Shown here piece after piece: positions 49,296 through 60,745 of a DNA stretch of 64,000 nt. The notes below the pieces were generated by a model. That model was not told the origin of the DNA. It saw nothing but the letters and a program-made list of their open reading frames with translations, and made no database searches. The DNA lies in assembly GCF_000521485.1 (NCBI RefSeq), contig NZ_BAVS01000010.1, positions 31,666 to 95,665 on the forward strand, written 5' to 3'. The position numbers and the translations under genes are program-made. This DNA comes from Gracilibacillus boraciitolerans JCM 21714 (GTDB taxonomy: Bacteria > Bacillota > Bacilli > Bacillales > Amphibacillaceae). The first letter of the stretch is position 1. Each line of letters opens with the position of its first letter.

Positions 49296-51951
49296 ATGTT
49301 ACAAGTAAAAGATTTACGAACAGAATATCGAGAAAACCCAATTGGTATTGACGTAATTGCTCCTCGTATTAGTTGGAAATTAACCTCAGATCAACGAAAT
49401 GTGAGGCAAGCTTCTTATCAAATTCAAGTGGCAAATAATGATATATTCAGAAATATCTTATGGGATTCTGGAGAAGTGAAAACAGAGGATAGTAATTTTA
49501 TAGCTTTAAAAGAAGTGACATTAGAATCACGAATCAGATATTATTTTAGAATGAAGGTATCCGATAACCATAGTAATTATTCTGACTGGTCTGAAGTCAG
49601 TTATTTTGAAATGGGATTGTTAGATAAAGAAGATTGGGTCGCAGATTGGATTGCTGCTCCACGTCAATGGAATGGGGAACCAGCGCCTCAATTAGTGCGA
49701 ACATTTCATGTGGATGGCGAAATAAAGAAAGCCAGAGTTTATGCAACAGCACTAGGATTATATGAATTACATTTGAACGGTAATCGTGTTGGCGACGACT
49801 ACTTTACTCCCGGATGGACGAGTTACCAAACCAGATTACAATATCAAACATATGATGTAACAGATCTATTAACAAATGGTGAGAATGAGTTACTAGGACT
49901 ACTTGGCAATGGTTGGTATAAGGGGGGGAATCTTGGATGGGAAGGAAAGAAAGATATTTTTGGAAATCGCTTATCATTACTTGCACAGTTACACATTGAA
50001 ATGGAAAACGGGAAGGAAGTGGTTGTTACCACTGATGAAAACTGGCAAGCATCAGATAGTGCCATTCGTATGTCTGAGATCTATCATGGTGAAACATACG
50101 ATGCTCGATTTAAAGTTGAGGCGAAAGAGTCGGTAGAAATTATCAATCATACAAAGGATATCTTAGTCGCACAGGAAAATGAACCTGTTCGGAAAATAGA
50201 TATGTTAGAGCCAGTAGAACTAATGCAAACGCCAAAAGGTGAGACCGTCATTGATTTTGGCCAAAATATGGTTGGGTGGGTGTCCTTTGATATCGAAGGT
50301 AAAGCTGGACAAGAAGTAGAAATCAAACATGCCGAAATCCTGGATGGAGATGGAAACTTTTATACCGCAAATCTTCGTGCCGCAAAGCAAACCAATAAAT
50401 ATATATTGTCAGGTAATGGTAAGGAAACATTTGAACCACATTTTACTTTTCAAGGATTTCGTTATATTCAACTGATTGGTTTTAATGAAGATCAAATGGA
50501 ATTAAAAAATTTCCGTGGAGTCGTATTACATTCCGATATGGAATTGACAGGCGATTTCAAATGTTCTGATCCACTGATAAATCAACTGCAACACAATATT
50601 CTCTGGGGGATTAAAAGGTAATTTCCTAGATGTGCCAACCGATTGTCCGCAACGTGATGAACGTCTAGGTTGGACGGGAGATGCACAAATTTTTGTTCGG
50701 ACGGCTAGTTACCTGGCAAATATTGGACCCTTTTTCACCAAATGGCTTCGAGATTTAAAAGCAGATCAAGAGGCTGATGGTGGCGTACCATTTGTAGTGC
50801 CGAATGTGTTAGATGATATGGAAGAACCACATCAACATACTAATCCAAGACCATTTAGCTCGGCCGCTTGGGGGGGAGATGCTGCTGTCATCTGTCCGTG
50901 GACCCTTTATATTGCGTATGGTGACACACGGATACTTGAAGAGCAATACGATAGCATGAAAGCATGGATAGGCTATATAAAAGCGCAGGGTGATAATCCT
51001 TATTTATGGAATACAGGCTTTCATTTTGGTGATTGGGTAGCATTGGATGCGAAGCCGGATAGCTATGTAGGTGCAACCGATCGCCCCCCCTATATTGCAA
51101 CTGCCTTTTTCGCTTATTCTACTTCTTTAGTAAAAAGAATTGCCAAAATACTAGGGATTGAAGAAGATTTTAACTATTTTGCTGATTTGGAAGAAAACAT
51201 CATTCAGGCATTTACCGATGAATTTGTCACACCAAATGGTAAGATAGCTGTTTCGACGCAAACAGCTCAAATTGTGGCATTGATGTTTGACATAGTTAAT
51301 ACCAACACGAAAACGCGTGCTGCAGAAAAATTATGTGAATTACTTGAAGAAAATGAATACCATTTAACAACAGGTTTTGTTGGCACACCATATCTCAATC
51401 ATGTGTTATCGGAGAACGGCATGAATGATGTAGCCTATAGATTATTATTCCAAAAAGATTATCCATCCTGGCTTTATCAAATTACCAAAGGTGCAACAAC
51501 GATTTGGGAGCATTGGGATGGCATTAAAGAAGATGGCTCCTTCTGGAGTACTGATATGAACTCGTTTAACCATTATGCCTATGGTGCGATAGGTGATTGG
51601 TTATACCGGAAAGTTGCAGGTCTTGAATTAGATGAAGAAGTGCCAGCATTTAAGCATTTTACCGTCAAGCCTTATGTCGGAGATGGATTAAATTGGGCGG
51701 AAGCAACGCTTAAATCGATGTATGGTGAAATTAAGAGTGCCTGGAAAAAAGATGTGATAGGTAATATGCAGTTAGAAGTAAGCGTTCCGCCAAATACTAC
51801 TGCAACGGTTAAGCTAGTTGGTGTAGACAAAAAAAGTGTGAAAGAAAATGGGAAAGAGTTGTCTGAAGTAGAAGGAATTCTTTCCGTTGAAAAACAAGTA
51901 GAAGAAACAACAGTTACTTTGGGATCAGGTCACTATTTATTTGCGTATTAA
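49296..51951 (+). CDS. Alpha-L-rhamnosidase, GH78, apparent frameshift
   Basis: Cytoplasmic enzyme (no signal peptide) removing terminal alpha-L-rhamnose. N-terminal beta-sandwich domains start LQVKDLRTEYRENPIGIDVI; LYELHLNGNRVGDDYFTPGW and GNGWYKGGNLGWEG fit Bac_rhamnosid_N. The catalytic (alpha/alpha)6 barrel has LDVPTDCPQRDERLGWTGDA (general acid region), FHFGDWVALDAKPD and GATTIWEHWDGI; a C-terminal domain ends HYLFAY. The frame breaks at G5 50605-50609 (four give WGLKGNFLDVP). In-frame tracts at 49922-49928, 50870-50876 and 51084-51090 add one residue each. Total about 884 residues. Confidence 0.92.
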
Positions 51952-51954
51952 GGA

Positions 51955-51990
51955 GCTTGGCTAGTAGATGTTACTACTAGCCATTTTCTG
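51955..51990 (+). terminator. Terminator-like hairpin between GH78 genes
   Basis: TGGCTAGTAG pairs with CTACTAGCCA around ATGTTA; short T-run. Confidence 0.7.
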
Positions 51991-52092
51991 TAATTAAGCG
52001 AAGAGGAGAAAAAGAGGAAGTATATTGGATTTGGTATCCAATGATAATTCCCGTGCTTTTCTTAATATAAAACAAAGAAAGGGGAGTGTAAA

Positions 52093-53667
52093 ATGAGTTT
52101 TCAACAAAATCAGACATTTGAGATCAATCGAAATGGAAGATTTGAGCAAATTGCTGATGACTTAGGACCAATTTTATATCGAGAAAACGTCGTGGTTAAT
52201 CAAATTGTCGAAGTAGTGAAAAACAAAGGGAAAATTCATGGATGGGAAGTGAAATCTGGTGGTTCTGCAGGCGAACTATCTAAGCAAGTATTAGGTAAGG
52301 GAGATCAAGTGATTCTTGACTTTGGCGATCATCAGGTCGGGTATCTTTCTTTACATATTCAACCTGTAGGAAGTCCGCCTGATGCACCGTTACATCTTCG
52401 TCTAACATTTGGTGAAATGCCTGTAGAAATGGCAGAGTCTTTTTCTGATTATGATGGCTGGATTAGCAGTTCGTGGTTACAGGAAGAAACGATACATGTA
52501 GATGTTTTGCCCAATCAGCTTAAGTTACCAAGACGATATAGTTTTCGCTATTTAAAGATAGAAGTATTGGATACATCTCCAAAATATAAGGTATCTTTTG
52601 ATAATGTGTCAATAGAAGCCGTTACATCTGCTGATGTTCATAACGTGGATACCTTTGAGCATAAGGATAAAGAGTTAGTTGAGATAGATCGTGTTAGTAT
52701 CAAGACATTACAAGATTGTATGCAGGATGTATTTGAAGATGGCCCAAAACGTGATCGTAGACTGTGGTTGGGAGATCTGCGTTTGCAGGCAATGGCAAAC
52801 TATGCAACAGTTCAAAACAATGAATTAGTAAAACGGAATTTATATCAATTTGCAGCGGTTCCGAATCAGGATGGACAGGTATCAGCAAATTTATTCGTAG
52901 AACCTACTTTGATTCCGGATGACACTTTTTTATTTGATTATTCGTTGTTTTTTACGACTACACTTTATGATTACTATCAAGCAACTAAAGATGATGAGGC
53001 AATACATGACTTATGGATGACTGCATATCGTCAAATAGAAATTGGGATAGAACGTTTAGATAGAAGGTGTATTGTTGAGGATGATGACAGCTGGTGGTCA
53101 TTTATCGATTGGCACCCAGAATTGAATAAACAAGGGCCTTCACAGGCAATTTTAATTTATGCGTTACGACGCGCGATCGAGTTAGCGGAGATCCTTCAAA
53201 AAGAAAACGAAAAGAATTTTATGTTGACTCAGCTAGCAAAAGTAGAAGAAGCCTCTATTAAATATTTATGGAAGGAAGGGCAAGGATTTTTCGTAAGTGG
53301 AGAACAAGAACAAGTATCGTGGGCAACCCAAGTATGGATGGTGCTAGCAGAAGTACTGGATCAAGAAAAAAGCCGAGTATTGTTAAAAAGATTATTAACA
53401 GAACCGCCTAAAATTGAGATGAATACACCATACATGCATCATCATCTTGTGGAAGCCTTATTTCTAGTAGGTTTAGACCATGAAGCAACGAATTGGATGA
53501 AGATGTATTGGGGTGGCATGCTTCAAGACGGGGGGGCAGATACGTTCTGGGAATTATATAATCCAACCGATAAGGAATTTTCACCTTATGGTAATCATTT
53601 AATTAATAGTTATTGTCATGCCTGGAGTTGCACACCGACATATTTGTTGAGGAAATTTTTAAAATAA
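52093..53667 (+). CDS. Alpha-L-rhamnosidase-like six-hairpin glycosidase
   Basis: A 524-residue cytosolic protein. It has a beta-sandwich (DFGDHQVGYLSLHIQPVG) and an (alpha/alpha)6 catalytic barrel with DVFEDGPKRDRRLWLGDLRL, aligned with the GH78 DCPQRDER block, and DDSWWSFIDWHPELNKQGPS. End: GADTFWELYNPTDKEFSPYG, NHLINSYCHAWSCTPTYLLR. It lacks the N-terminal rhamnosidase domain of neighbours, so specificity may differ. G7 53530-53536 adds a Gly (QDGGADTF). RBS AAAGAAAGGGGAG. Reaction is inferred from fold and context. Confidence 0.78.
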   Translation: MSFQQNQTFEINRNGRFEQIADDLGPILYRENVVVNQIVEVVKNKGKIHGWEVKSGGSAGELSKQVLGKGDQVILDFGDHQVGYLSLHIQPVGSPPDAPLHLRLTFGEMPVEMAESFSDYDGWISSSWLQEETIHVDVLPNQLKLPRRYSFRYLKIEVLDTSPKYKVSFDNVSIEAVTSADVHNVDTFEHKDKELVEIDRVSIKTLQDCMQDVFEDGPKRDRRLWLGDLRLQAMANYATVQNNELVKRNLYQFAAVPNQDGQVSANLFVEPTLIPDDTFLFDYSLFFTTTLYDYYQATKDDEAIHDLWMTAYRQIEIGIERLDRRCIVEDDDSWWSFIDWHPELNKQGPSQAILIYALRRAIELAEILQKENEKNFMLTQLAKVEEASIKYLWKEGQGFFVSGEQEQVSWATQVWMVLAEVLDQEKSRVLLKRLLTEPPKIEMNTPYMHHHLVEALFLVGLDHEATNWMKMYWGGMLQDGGADTFWELYNPTDKEFSPYGNHLINSYCHAWSCTPTYLLRKFLK

Positions 53668-53672
53668 ATTGC

Positions 53673-53708
53673 AATAAGAGCCTTGAGATTAAGGCTCTGT
53701 TTTTATAA
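53673..53708 (+). terminator. Terminator after the second GH78-like gene
   Basis: AGAGCCTTGA pairs with TTAAGGCTCT, then T5. Confidence 0.75.
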
Positions 53709-53795
53709 GTAAAAAACTATATAATCATTGGTATAAAATGTAGACATGTTAGTTTGTGATCTTTAAAGAGGTGAGAATAAAATATACTAAAATAG

Positions 53796-53836
53796 GAACA
53801 GATCTCCAGCTAATTGAACTAGCTGGAGATCTGTTC
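53796..53836. terminator. Bidirectional terminator before the minus-strand GH78
   Basis: GAACAGATCTCCAGCT pairs perfectly with AGCTGGAGATCTGTTC. Confidence 0.9.
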
Positions 53837-53845
53837 ATTTCTATA

Positions 53846-56800
53846 TTAATAAATAGATTCAAGCTGATAATGACCTGATTCTATTTGAATCATTGCTTTT
53901 CCATTCTTAAAATCGATATCATTAATTTTGCTATAATCCTCGATTGGTTCTCCATTAATTTTTATTTTGTTTACATCGCTTGTAGGAAGCCAGACTGTAG
54001 CAGTTGTATTCGCAGGAATAGAAACATGATAATGAAGTGTATTACCTTTAATATTCCATTCACTTTTGATGATGCCATAGACTGACTTATACTCACCACT
54101 TACGGAAGTAAGACGCTTTTCTGGATCGATATTTGGTTGTAAATGGATGTGTTTAAATCCTGGTCTTTCCACATCAGGTGATATTCCTGCCATATACTTA
54201 TACATCCATTCGGCAATTGCTCCATAAGCGTAATGGTTAAAGGAATTCATCCCTACATCACCAAAGCCATCTTCTAAAGAGTAAGAATTCCAACGTTCCC
54301 AAACTGTAGTTGCTCCATTTTTAACGGAGTATAGCCATGAAGGCATTTGATCCTGTAACAGTAATGAATAGGCAACTTCCGAATGGCCTACTTCTGACAA
54401 GATTGGAGCGATTACATTGACGCCTAAAAACCCAACGGACAAAGTGTTTTCTGCATAATTTACTCGATTGCTATCTGGATGTGATGTCTTATATTTCTTA
54501 TCATTTTTTATATTTTCCACAAGTAAATTAATCATTTGCTGTTTCTGATCTTCATTTTTATACAATCCTAACTTTAAGCTCCAGAGTAGAGCACACTGAC
54601 TATTATCTTCGACAGGAGCAGAATTATAAAAATTTGTTAAATCAAAAGCAGATCCATTGGAGGATTTTAGTGTTAATTTCCCGCTTTCGTTTACTTTAAT
54701 GTAATTCTTGATAAATTCCTGTTTAATACTTTCAAAAAGGTTTTTATATCTTTGTGCTTCTGTTTGTCTCCCAATTGCCAATGCCATTTGCATCATTAAC
54801 TTCGCGTCATAAGCATAGTATGCATCACTCATTAATTGTGTAGCAGTCCCTTGAAAATTCAACCAATCTCCAATACTGCCTGGTCCTCGATAGGTATCTC
54901 CTGTTTGCTTATAGATCCAATCAATAAACTTAGCCATGGCGTCGTAATTTTCTTCGATAATGGTTGTATCTCCCGTCATTTGCCACACTGTCCACGGAAC
55001 AATGATTCCAGCATCAGCCCAACCACTATTTCCAACTACTCCAAAGAAATCGGAGAAACGCCCACCAGGGGATGCAGAATGGAAAGTGCCATTTCCGTAT
55101 ATGTTTTGAGAATCCTTTAACATGTCTATCCAATTCTCTAAGAAAATAGCAGCATCCATATTATATAACGCTGTATTTGCGAACAGTTGTGTATCACCTG
55201 ACCAACCAACTCTCTCATCTCTTTGTGGACAATCGGTTGGAACCCACAGATAATTACCTCGATGTCCCCATAAAATATTGGAGAACAGTTGATTGACAGA
55301 TGGATGAGAGGTGGTGATATTTCCAGTTTGCTGAAGCGCAGACATAATAACTTTACCAATCAAACTTTTTACATGAATGGTAGTATTCGGTGAAACAACG
55401 GTTACTTCTATATATCTAAATCCATGAAATGTAAAAGTAGGTTTGTAAGTTTCACCTCCTACATTTCCCTTTAGTGTATAATAATCGGTTACTTTTGCAG
55501 AACGCAAGCTTGCTGTATAAATCGATCCTTCAGGCCATCAGCGCCTTCACTATCGTCATTTAACATCTCTGTAAAACGTAATTTAATTTGGCTTCCCTTT
55601 TCACCTTGAACAGTGATGTTTGGAACTCCTACCATGTTTTGGCCGAGATCAAAAATAACTGTATCTTGATCAGTGATACTGACATCACTTTTTTTAGCTC
55701 TTTCTGTGTCAAGAATAGTCCGGGTGGAGTCAACATCGATTACACCTCGGCCATTTTTACTCGCTTCTTGTTTGATTACCCCTGTATAGAAAGTAATAGA
55801 TTGAGGTAGTCGATTTAGTTTTTCAATGAACTGTGTTTTTTCTCCATTAAATGCTTTTACTTTTGCGTGCGGAAAATTTTTGTGTAGTCATGTTCTTTTA
55901 CATTCATCCAGGTTGAATCATCAAAATCGTTTTTATTCCATCCTGGAATTTCCATGGTTGCATCGTACTCTTCTCCATCATAGATATCGTTTGAGCGTAT
56001 TGGGCCTGTATCTGTTGCTTTCCAATCAGATTGGGTATCCGTTACCACGGTGTGAATAGAACCATCATCATAGGTAATGAATAGCTTAGCAAATAAGGCA
56101 AGTTCGTTTTCTTCACCAGAATAATAGGTAGTTTCGCCGTGTTTTTCGTTCCCTTTTGAAATACGCCCATTCCACCAGCCATTTCCTAGAGCAGCAGCAA
56201 GAGTTACAGCATCTTCTTTTATATAATTTGTTACATCATAGGTCATATAATGAATCGTAGCGTCATAATTCGTCCATCCTGGAGGCATAAAATCAATCTC
56301 AAGACTTTTATCATCTTCCGTAACTGTTCCGAGTTTTTCCCCATTTATATAAGCATCATATACTCCTAAGGCCGATATATATAGTCTTGCGCTTTTTACC
56401 GTACCCTTTAGTTTCGTTTCCTTTCTAAATAGTGGGGGGGAACCATTACTATTAACGTCTTTACCTTTCATTGAGATCCATTTAGCACCATCCCAACGTG
56501 TTATACCATCTGTACTTTTGAGACCAGTTTCGAAATAAGCATTTTCTTCAGTTTGTATTGGTATATCATCTTGGTTCCATACAATAACGGTCCAATAGTA
56601 TTTGGTTGATGGTTCAAGTATATTGCCATTGTATTTAATGGCTACAGAGATATCGGATATCACTTTTGTGCTATCCCATAAATCTGCATCCCTTTCTGTT
56701 AGCTTTGAAGGACTTGATGCGACAAGAATTCGGTATGCAGTTTGCTTTTGCCTTTGCCTTTGTAAATCTGATTCCATCATCCAGCTAAATCGAGGGTATT

Positions 56801-56879
56801 CCGCATCAATACCTAGTGGGTTATGACTACCTTCAACTTTCAAGTTATTTATTTTCGTAAAATTTTCTTGTGTATTCAA
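53846..56879 (-). CDS. Alpha-L-rhamnosidase, GH78, two apparent frameshifts
   Basis: Third rhamnosidase-family gene. ATG 56879 starts MNTQENFTKINNLKVEGSHN; GNGWWNGRISKGNEKHGETT and GVYDAYINGEKLGTVTED mark the N-terminal domain. The barrel has LWVPTDCPQRDERVGWSGDT, SIGDWLNFQG and GATTVWERWNSYSLEDGFGD; end HYQLESIY. Frame breaks near 55876 (one C short; KIFPHAKVKAFNGEKTQ) and near 55530 (one G short; LKGSIYTASLRSAKV). The 56434-56440 tract gives GSPPLFRKET, one Pro extra. About 1010 residues, no signal peptide. It is transcribed against its neighbours and has its own promoter region at 56880-57319. Confidence 0.9.
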
Positions 56880-57319
56880 AATTTCTCCTCCTTGATTCTT
56901 TGGTATAAGTAGTAATAATCTATTTTAATTATAGTATTTCTTTAATAACAACATGATAGGTAATCAGGACATATTAACATGGTAATAAAGACAAAGTGTT
57001 TTTTATATGTCAAAGCTGAATTATTTTAGTGATTATCTAAACTAGTTATGTGAAGTAGGAAAGGTTCAAATTGATTAATGAGTTTTTTATTAAAGCTGTC
57101 TGATATGCCTTGTATATTTGTCTCTTTTGACTAGCTTAATGTATTCATATGAATGTTAAAGTTAAGTGAATACCGTCGATAATTGTGAACTTATTTTACT
57201 TTTAAATAACTTTAGAAATAAAACAGAGATATTATCCTGAAGGAATATGTGAGATACTATCTTTATAGTGAAAAGTCCACTTATTTATATATGAAGAAAA
57301 CTAAAACGAGGGCGCTTAC
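56880..57319. other. Divergent promoter region, no gene seen
   Basis: 440 AT-rich bases between the minus-strand GH78 and the third kinase gene, with stops in all frames. No convincing operator was identified. Confidence 0.45.
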
Positions 57320-59076
57320 ATGAAAAGAATTTGCAAAAGTTTTATATCATTATTCCAGCGGCAGTATATTAGAACTCGCTTTCTTATTGTAATGATTTTA
57401 TTATCAGTGCTTCCATTGATTCTGTTGGGCATTATTTCATTTAATATTGCTAAAAATACGATGAGTGAAAAACATGTGGAAACAAATCAAAATCATTTAG
57501 AAACCATTAATGATGTTGCGGACTTAATGTTTGATAATGTCATTAAGTTACATAGGTTGATTCTATCAAACTCTAGGTTGCAGCAAGAGTTAAAAGTAAG
57601 TGCGAAATCCGAGGATGGTGAAAGAGGGGTCATTGGTGGGAATGATCCTGCTCTCCAAATACAACGGATAATGTCTCAATATTTTATTGATCAAAATAAT
57701 ATAAATTCTGTTTGTCTTATTGATAATCGGTATCGAGCAGTCTGCTATGGACGCTCTGATAATTTAGGTATATATGAGGGCAATACACAGGATGTTGTGA
57801 ATAGCGATTGGCATCAGGAAATAGTCCGAGCAAAAGGAAAAGAGGTATTTTTTAGCCATAATGTATTACTAGGTGACGATGTGCCAAGTAGCACATTTTC
57901 TACAGTGAAATTATTATTAGATCCTAATGAGTATCCTTTTCAAAAATTGGGCATTTTAATTGTTAATCTAGATAAAAAAGTGTTTTCTAAGATGCTTCCA
58001 GATGAGTCGAATCATTTTACAGTTCAAGACGAAAATAATCAAACAATTTTTGATTCGCGAAATAATAATGATCGTTATGTTAATCCAAGGAGTTTGGAGG
58101 AATTACAAAATCAAGGATATTTAATTACTAATGCGAAGAATACAACAACAAACTGGACGTTTGCCACAGCAGTTTCACCAGAGGTATTGTTCAAAGAAAC
58201 CCATGAAATAAGTCGTTTAACTATTACAATTGTCCTGATAATTTCTTTAGCATCTATTATTTTATCCATCGTTTTATCAAAATCTATTACCAAACCATTA
58301 GCAAAAATTAAAAGAATGATGTTAGATTGGTCGAAGGGGGGGAAAAAAGAATTTAAGGAACAATTTCAAGATGATGAAATAGGGGGGGTTATTGCTGAGA
58401 CTTTTAAGAAGGTCTCATGGGAAAATGATGAATTAAATCGACGTGTAATAAACCTTCAGTTAAAGGAAAGGGAAGCAGAATTACGGATTTTGCAATCGCA
58501 AATAAACCCACATTTTTTATATAATACCTTAGATTCAATCTACTGGATGGCTATCATTGAAAAACAGGATAACATTGCACAAATGGCTATTTCTCTTTCA
58601 GAAAGCTTTAAATTAGCTCTGAATCGGGGGGGAAGGAAACTATGCCAATCGAAAAAGAACTAGAACACATTCGTCACTATATTACGATTCAGAATATTCG
58701 GTATGGGGGGGATCGAATAGATTTTATAGAAGAAGTGGATAAAGGATTATTAGATAAGGAAATATTAAAGCTTTTATTGCAGCCTATTATCGAAAATGCT
58801 GTCTTTCATGGTGTTGAACCGAAAATTGGTAAAGGTTTGATAAAGATAATTGGCAAACTTGAAGGTTCATTTGTCCGATTTACAATTTCAGATAATGGAG
58901 TAGGAATTGAAGACCTTAATTTGATAGAGCAAGGGTTCGGGATGAAGAATGTTCGAGAGAGAATTGAATTATATTATGGATCCACAAGTGAATTTATTGT
59001 GAAAAGCGAAGTCAATGCAGGTACGACGATAACTATTCGTTTTCCGTTAAATAAGGAGGGTCATGCTCATGCTTAA
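57320..59076 (+). CDS. YesM-type sensor histidine kinase, apparent frameshift
   Basis: About 585 residues. Helix 1 RFLIVMILLSVLPLILLGII, extracellular Cache-like domain, helix 2 near 58210-58275, HAMP (ITKPLAKIKRMMLDWSKGGK), then RILQSQINPHFLYNTLDSIY (phospho-His) and HATPase (LLQPIIENAVFHGVEP, ISDNGVGIE, GFGMKNVRERIELYYG). At 58626-58632 the seven G break the frame; five give NRGKETMPIEKELEHIRHYI. In-frame G7 at 58336-58342, 58382-58388 and 58705-58711 each add Gly. Start ATG 57320 after CGAGGGCG. Confidence 0.88.
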
Positions 59077-60556
59077 AGCTGTTATATTTGATGATGCCCC
59101 CCCAATTGTTATTAAAGGTTTACAAGAGATGATTGATTGGTCTAAATATAATATAATAATTGTGGGAAGTGCTACAGATGGCAATACAGCGATGAAAGTA
59201 GTGAATGATCTCCAGCCAGATATTATTTTAACCGATATTCGTAAGCCAGGTTTAGATGGACTGCAATTAATAGAATTTGTGGTGGATATTTTTCCTGAAA
59301 TTACTTGTGTCGTTTTTAGTGGTTTTAAAGAATATGATTATGTTAAAAAAGCATTAAAGTTGGGTGTAGTTGATTATTTAGAAAAACCTATTACAATTGA
59401 AAAAATTGAAGAACTAATTCCTCAAATTTTAGCGAAAATAGAAGAACAAAAACAATATAATAGTTTAAAGTCTCAATCAAAATTAAGTTATAAGGAACAA
59501 CTAGAAAGAGCTGCGATGGAATTATTGTTTAAAGGGTATAATGCGGAGCAAAAATGGAAAAATATCATTGATCAATTGTCAGAATTTGAAGTCCAAAGTG
59601 TTACTGTTTTGACCTCTTCTGAGCGATTAAACTGGAAAGAAGGAACACCATCGACCTATTCTGTTATAGAACTTCATTTAGAAGATCAATTTATTTATGT
59701 TTTTTATAAGTTTAGTGTGATCACTTCTTATGATCGTATACTAGAGGATGATGTCGATTCCTTAGAAGCTATTGTTGGAGTTGGCACAACAATGGAGAAG
59801 AAAGAAGGCACGTTAAAAAGTTATAATGATTCTTTAAAAGCATTAAGATATGGTCAATACGTAGCTGAACCTGGCTTTCACTCTTATGATGAATTGAAAC
59901 GTAGTTATATATTTCAGAAGATTATGTAACAGTGATAAAGGAAATAAGAGATAGTATTTCTGAATTGAATAGGGACCGAGCATTACTATATGTAGCAAAA
60001 TATTTAAATATTATTGATAATAAATTGTTAGAACCAGATATAGTAGAACGAGAAATTCTGAAGCTTATTTATTTGGTTATTGAAACAGTACAAGCCAAAG
60101 AATTAGCAAGATCTGAATATTTATTTATGAATTATATTCCGCATGTGGAAATTAAAGAAATTAAATCAAAATCAGAAATGAAAATTTGGTTAAAGACTCA
60201 AATAGAAGGTATTCTAGCAGGATTGGATAGAAATAATAAGGATAAACACCCATGTATTCAAAAAGCAATTCAATTTATAGAAAAAAACTTCAATCAACCT
60301 ATTACATTGAATGAAGTTGCCGAATATGTGGATATGAATGCTACTTATTTCAGTTATTTATTTAAAGAGGAGATGGGAATTTCCTATATTAAATATGTCA
60401 CGGAAGTAAGAATAAATAAAGCAAAAACTATGCTTGAAAAAGGAGAGAAAGTAACTGATGTGAGTGAACAAGTTGGTTATCATACGTATCGACATTTTTT
60501 CTGAAGTTTTTAAGAAAAAAGTAGGTATAAGCCCTGGTCAATATAAAAATGGATAA
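59069..60556 (+). CDS. YesN-type response regulator with AraC domain, two apparent frameshifts
   Basis: ATG 59069 follows AAGGAGGGTC. Receiver: MLKAVIFDDAPPIVIKGLQE (C7 at 59097-59103 adds a Pro), IILTDIRKPGLDGLQLIEF (phospho-Asp), YLEKPITIEKIEE. The middle domain breaks near 59917 (one base short; DYVTVIKEIRDSISELN). The AraC end reads ITLNEVAEYVDMNATYFSYL, FKEEMGISYIKYVTEVRINK, TDVSEQVGYHTYRHF; the T6 near 60480-60490 should be T5 to continue SEVFKKKVGISPGQYKNG, stop at 60554-60556. Total about 495 residues. Confidence 0.85.
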
Positions 60557-60560
60557 TGAA

Positions 60561-60608
60561 GAAAATAGGTTGTGTGAATGAAATACCTAACTCACACAAC
60601 CTATTTTG
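60561..60608 (+). terminator. Terminator after the third YesN gene
   Basis: AAAATAGGTTGTGTGA pairs with TCACACAACCTATTTT around a 14-base loop. Confidence 0.9.
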
Positions 60609-60683
60609 CATTATGAGGGAATTAAATGAACATAATCCAAAAAAAACAGACATTATTCCAAATAATAAAGCAATTATAATTAA

Positions 60684-60702
60684 TTGTTAAAACGCTTACA
60701 AT
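60684..60702. promoter_or_regulatory. Possible cre (CcpA) site upstream of the third binding-protein gene
   Basis: TTGTTAAAACGCTTACAA fits the cre pattern (WTGNAANCGNWWNCA) with its central CG, in the promoter of a sugar operon. Confidence 0.5.
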
Positions 60703-60745
60703 TAAAACTGTAATCATCTTAAAAAGAGGAAGGGGGGGAAAAATT

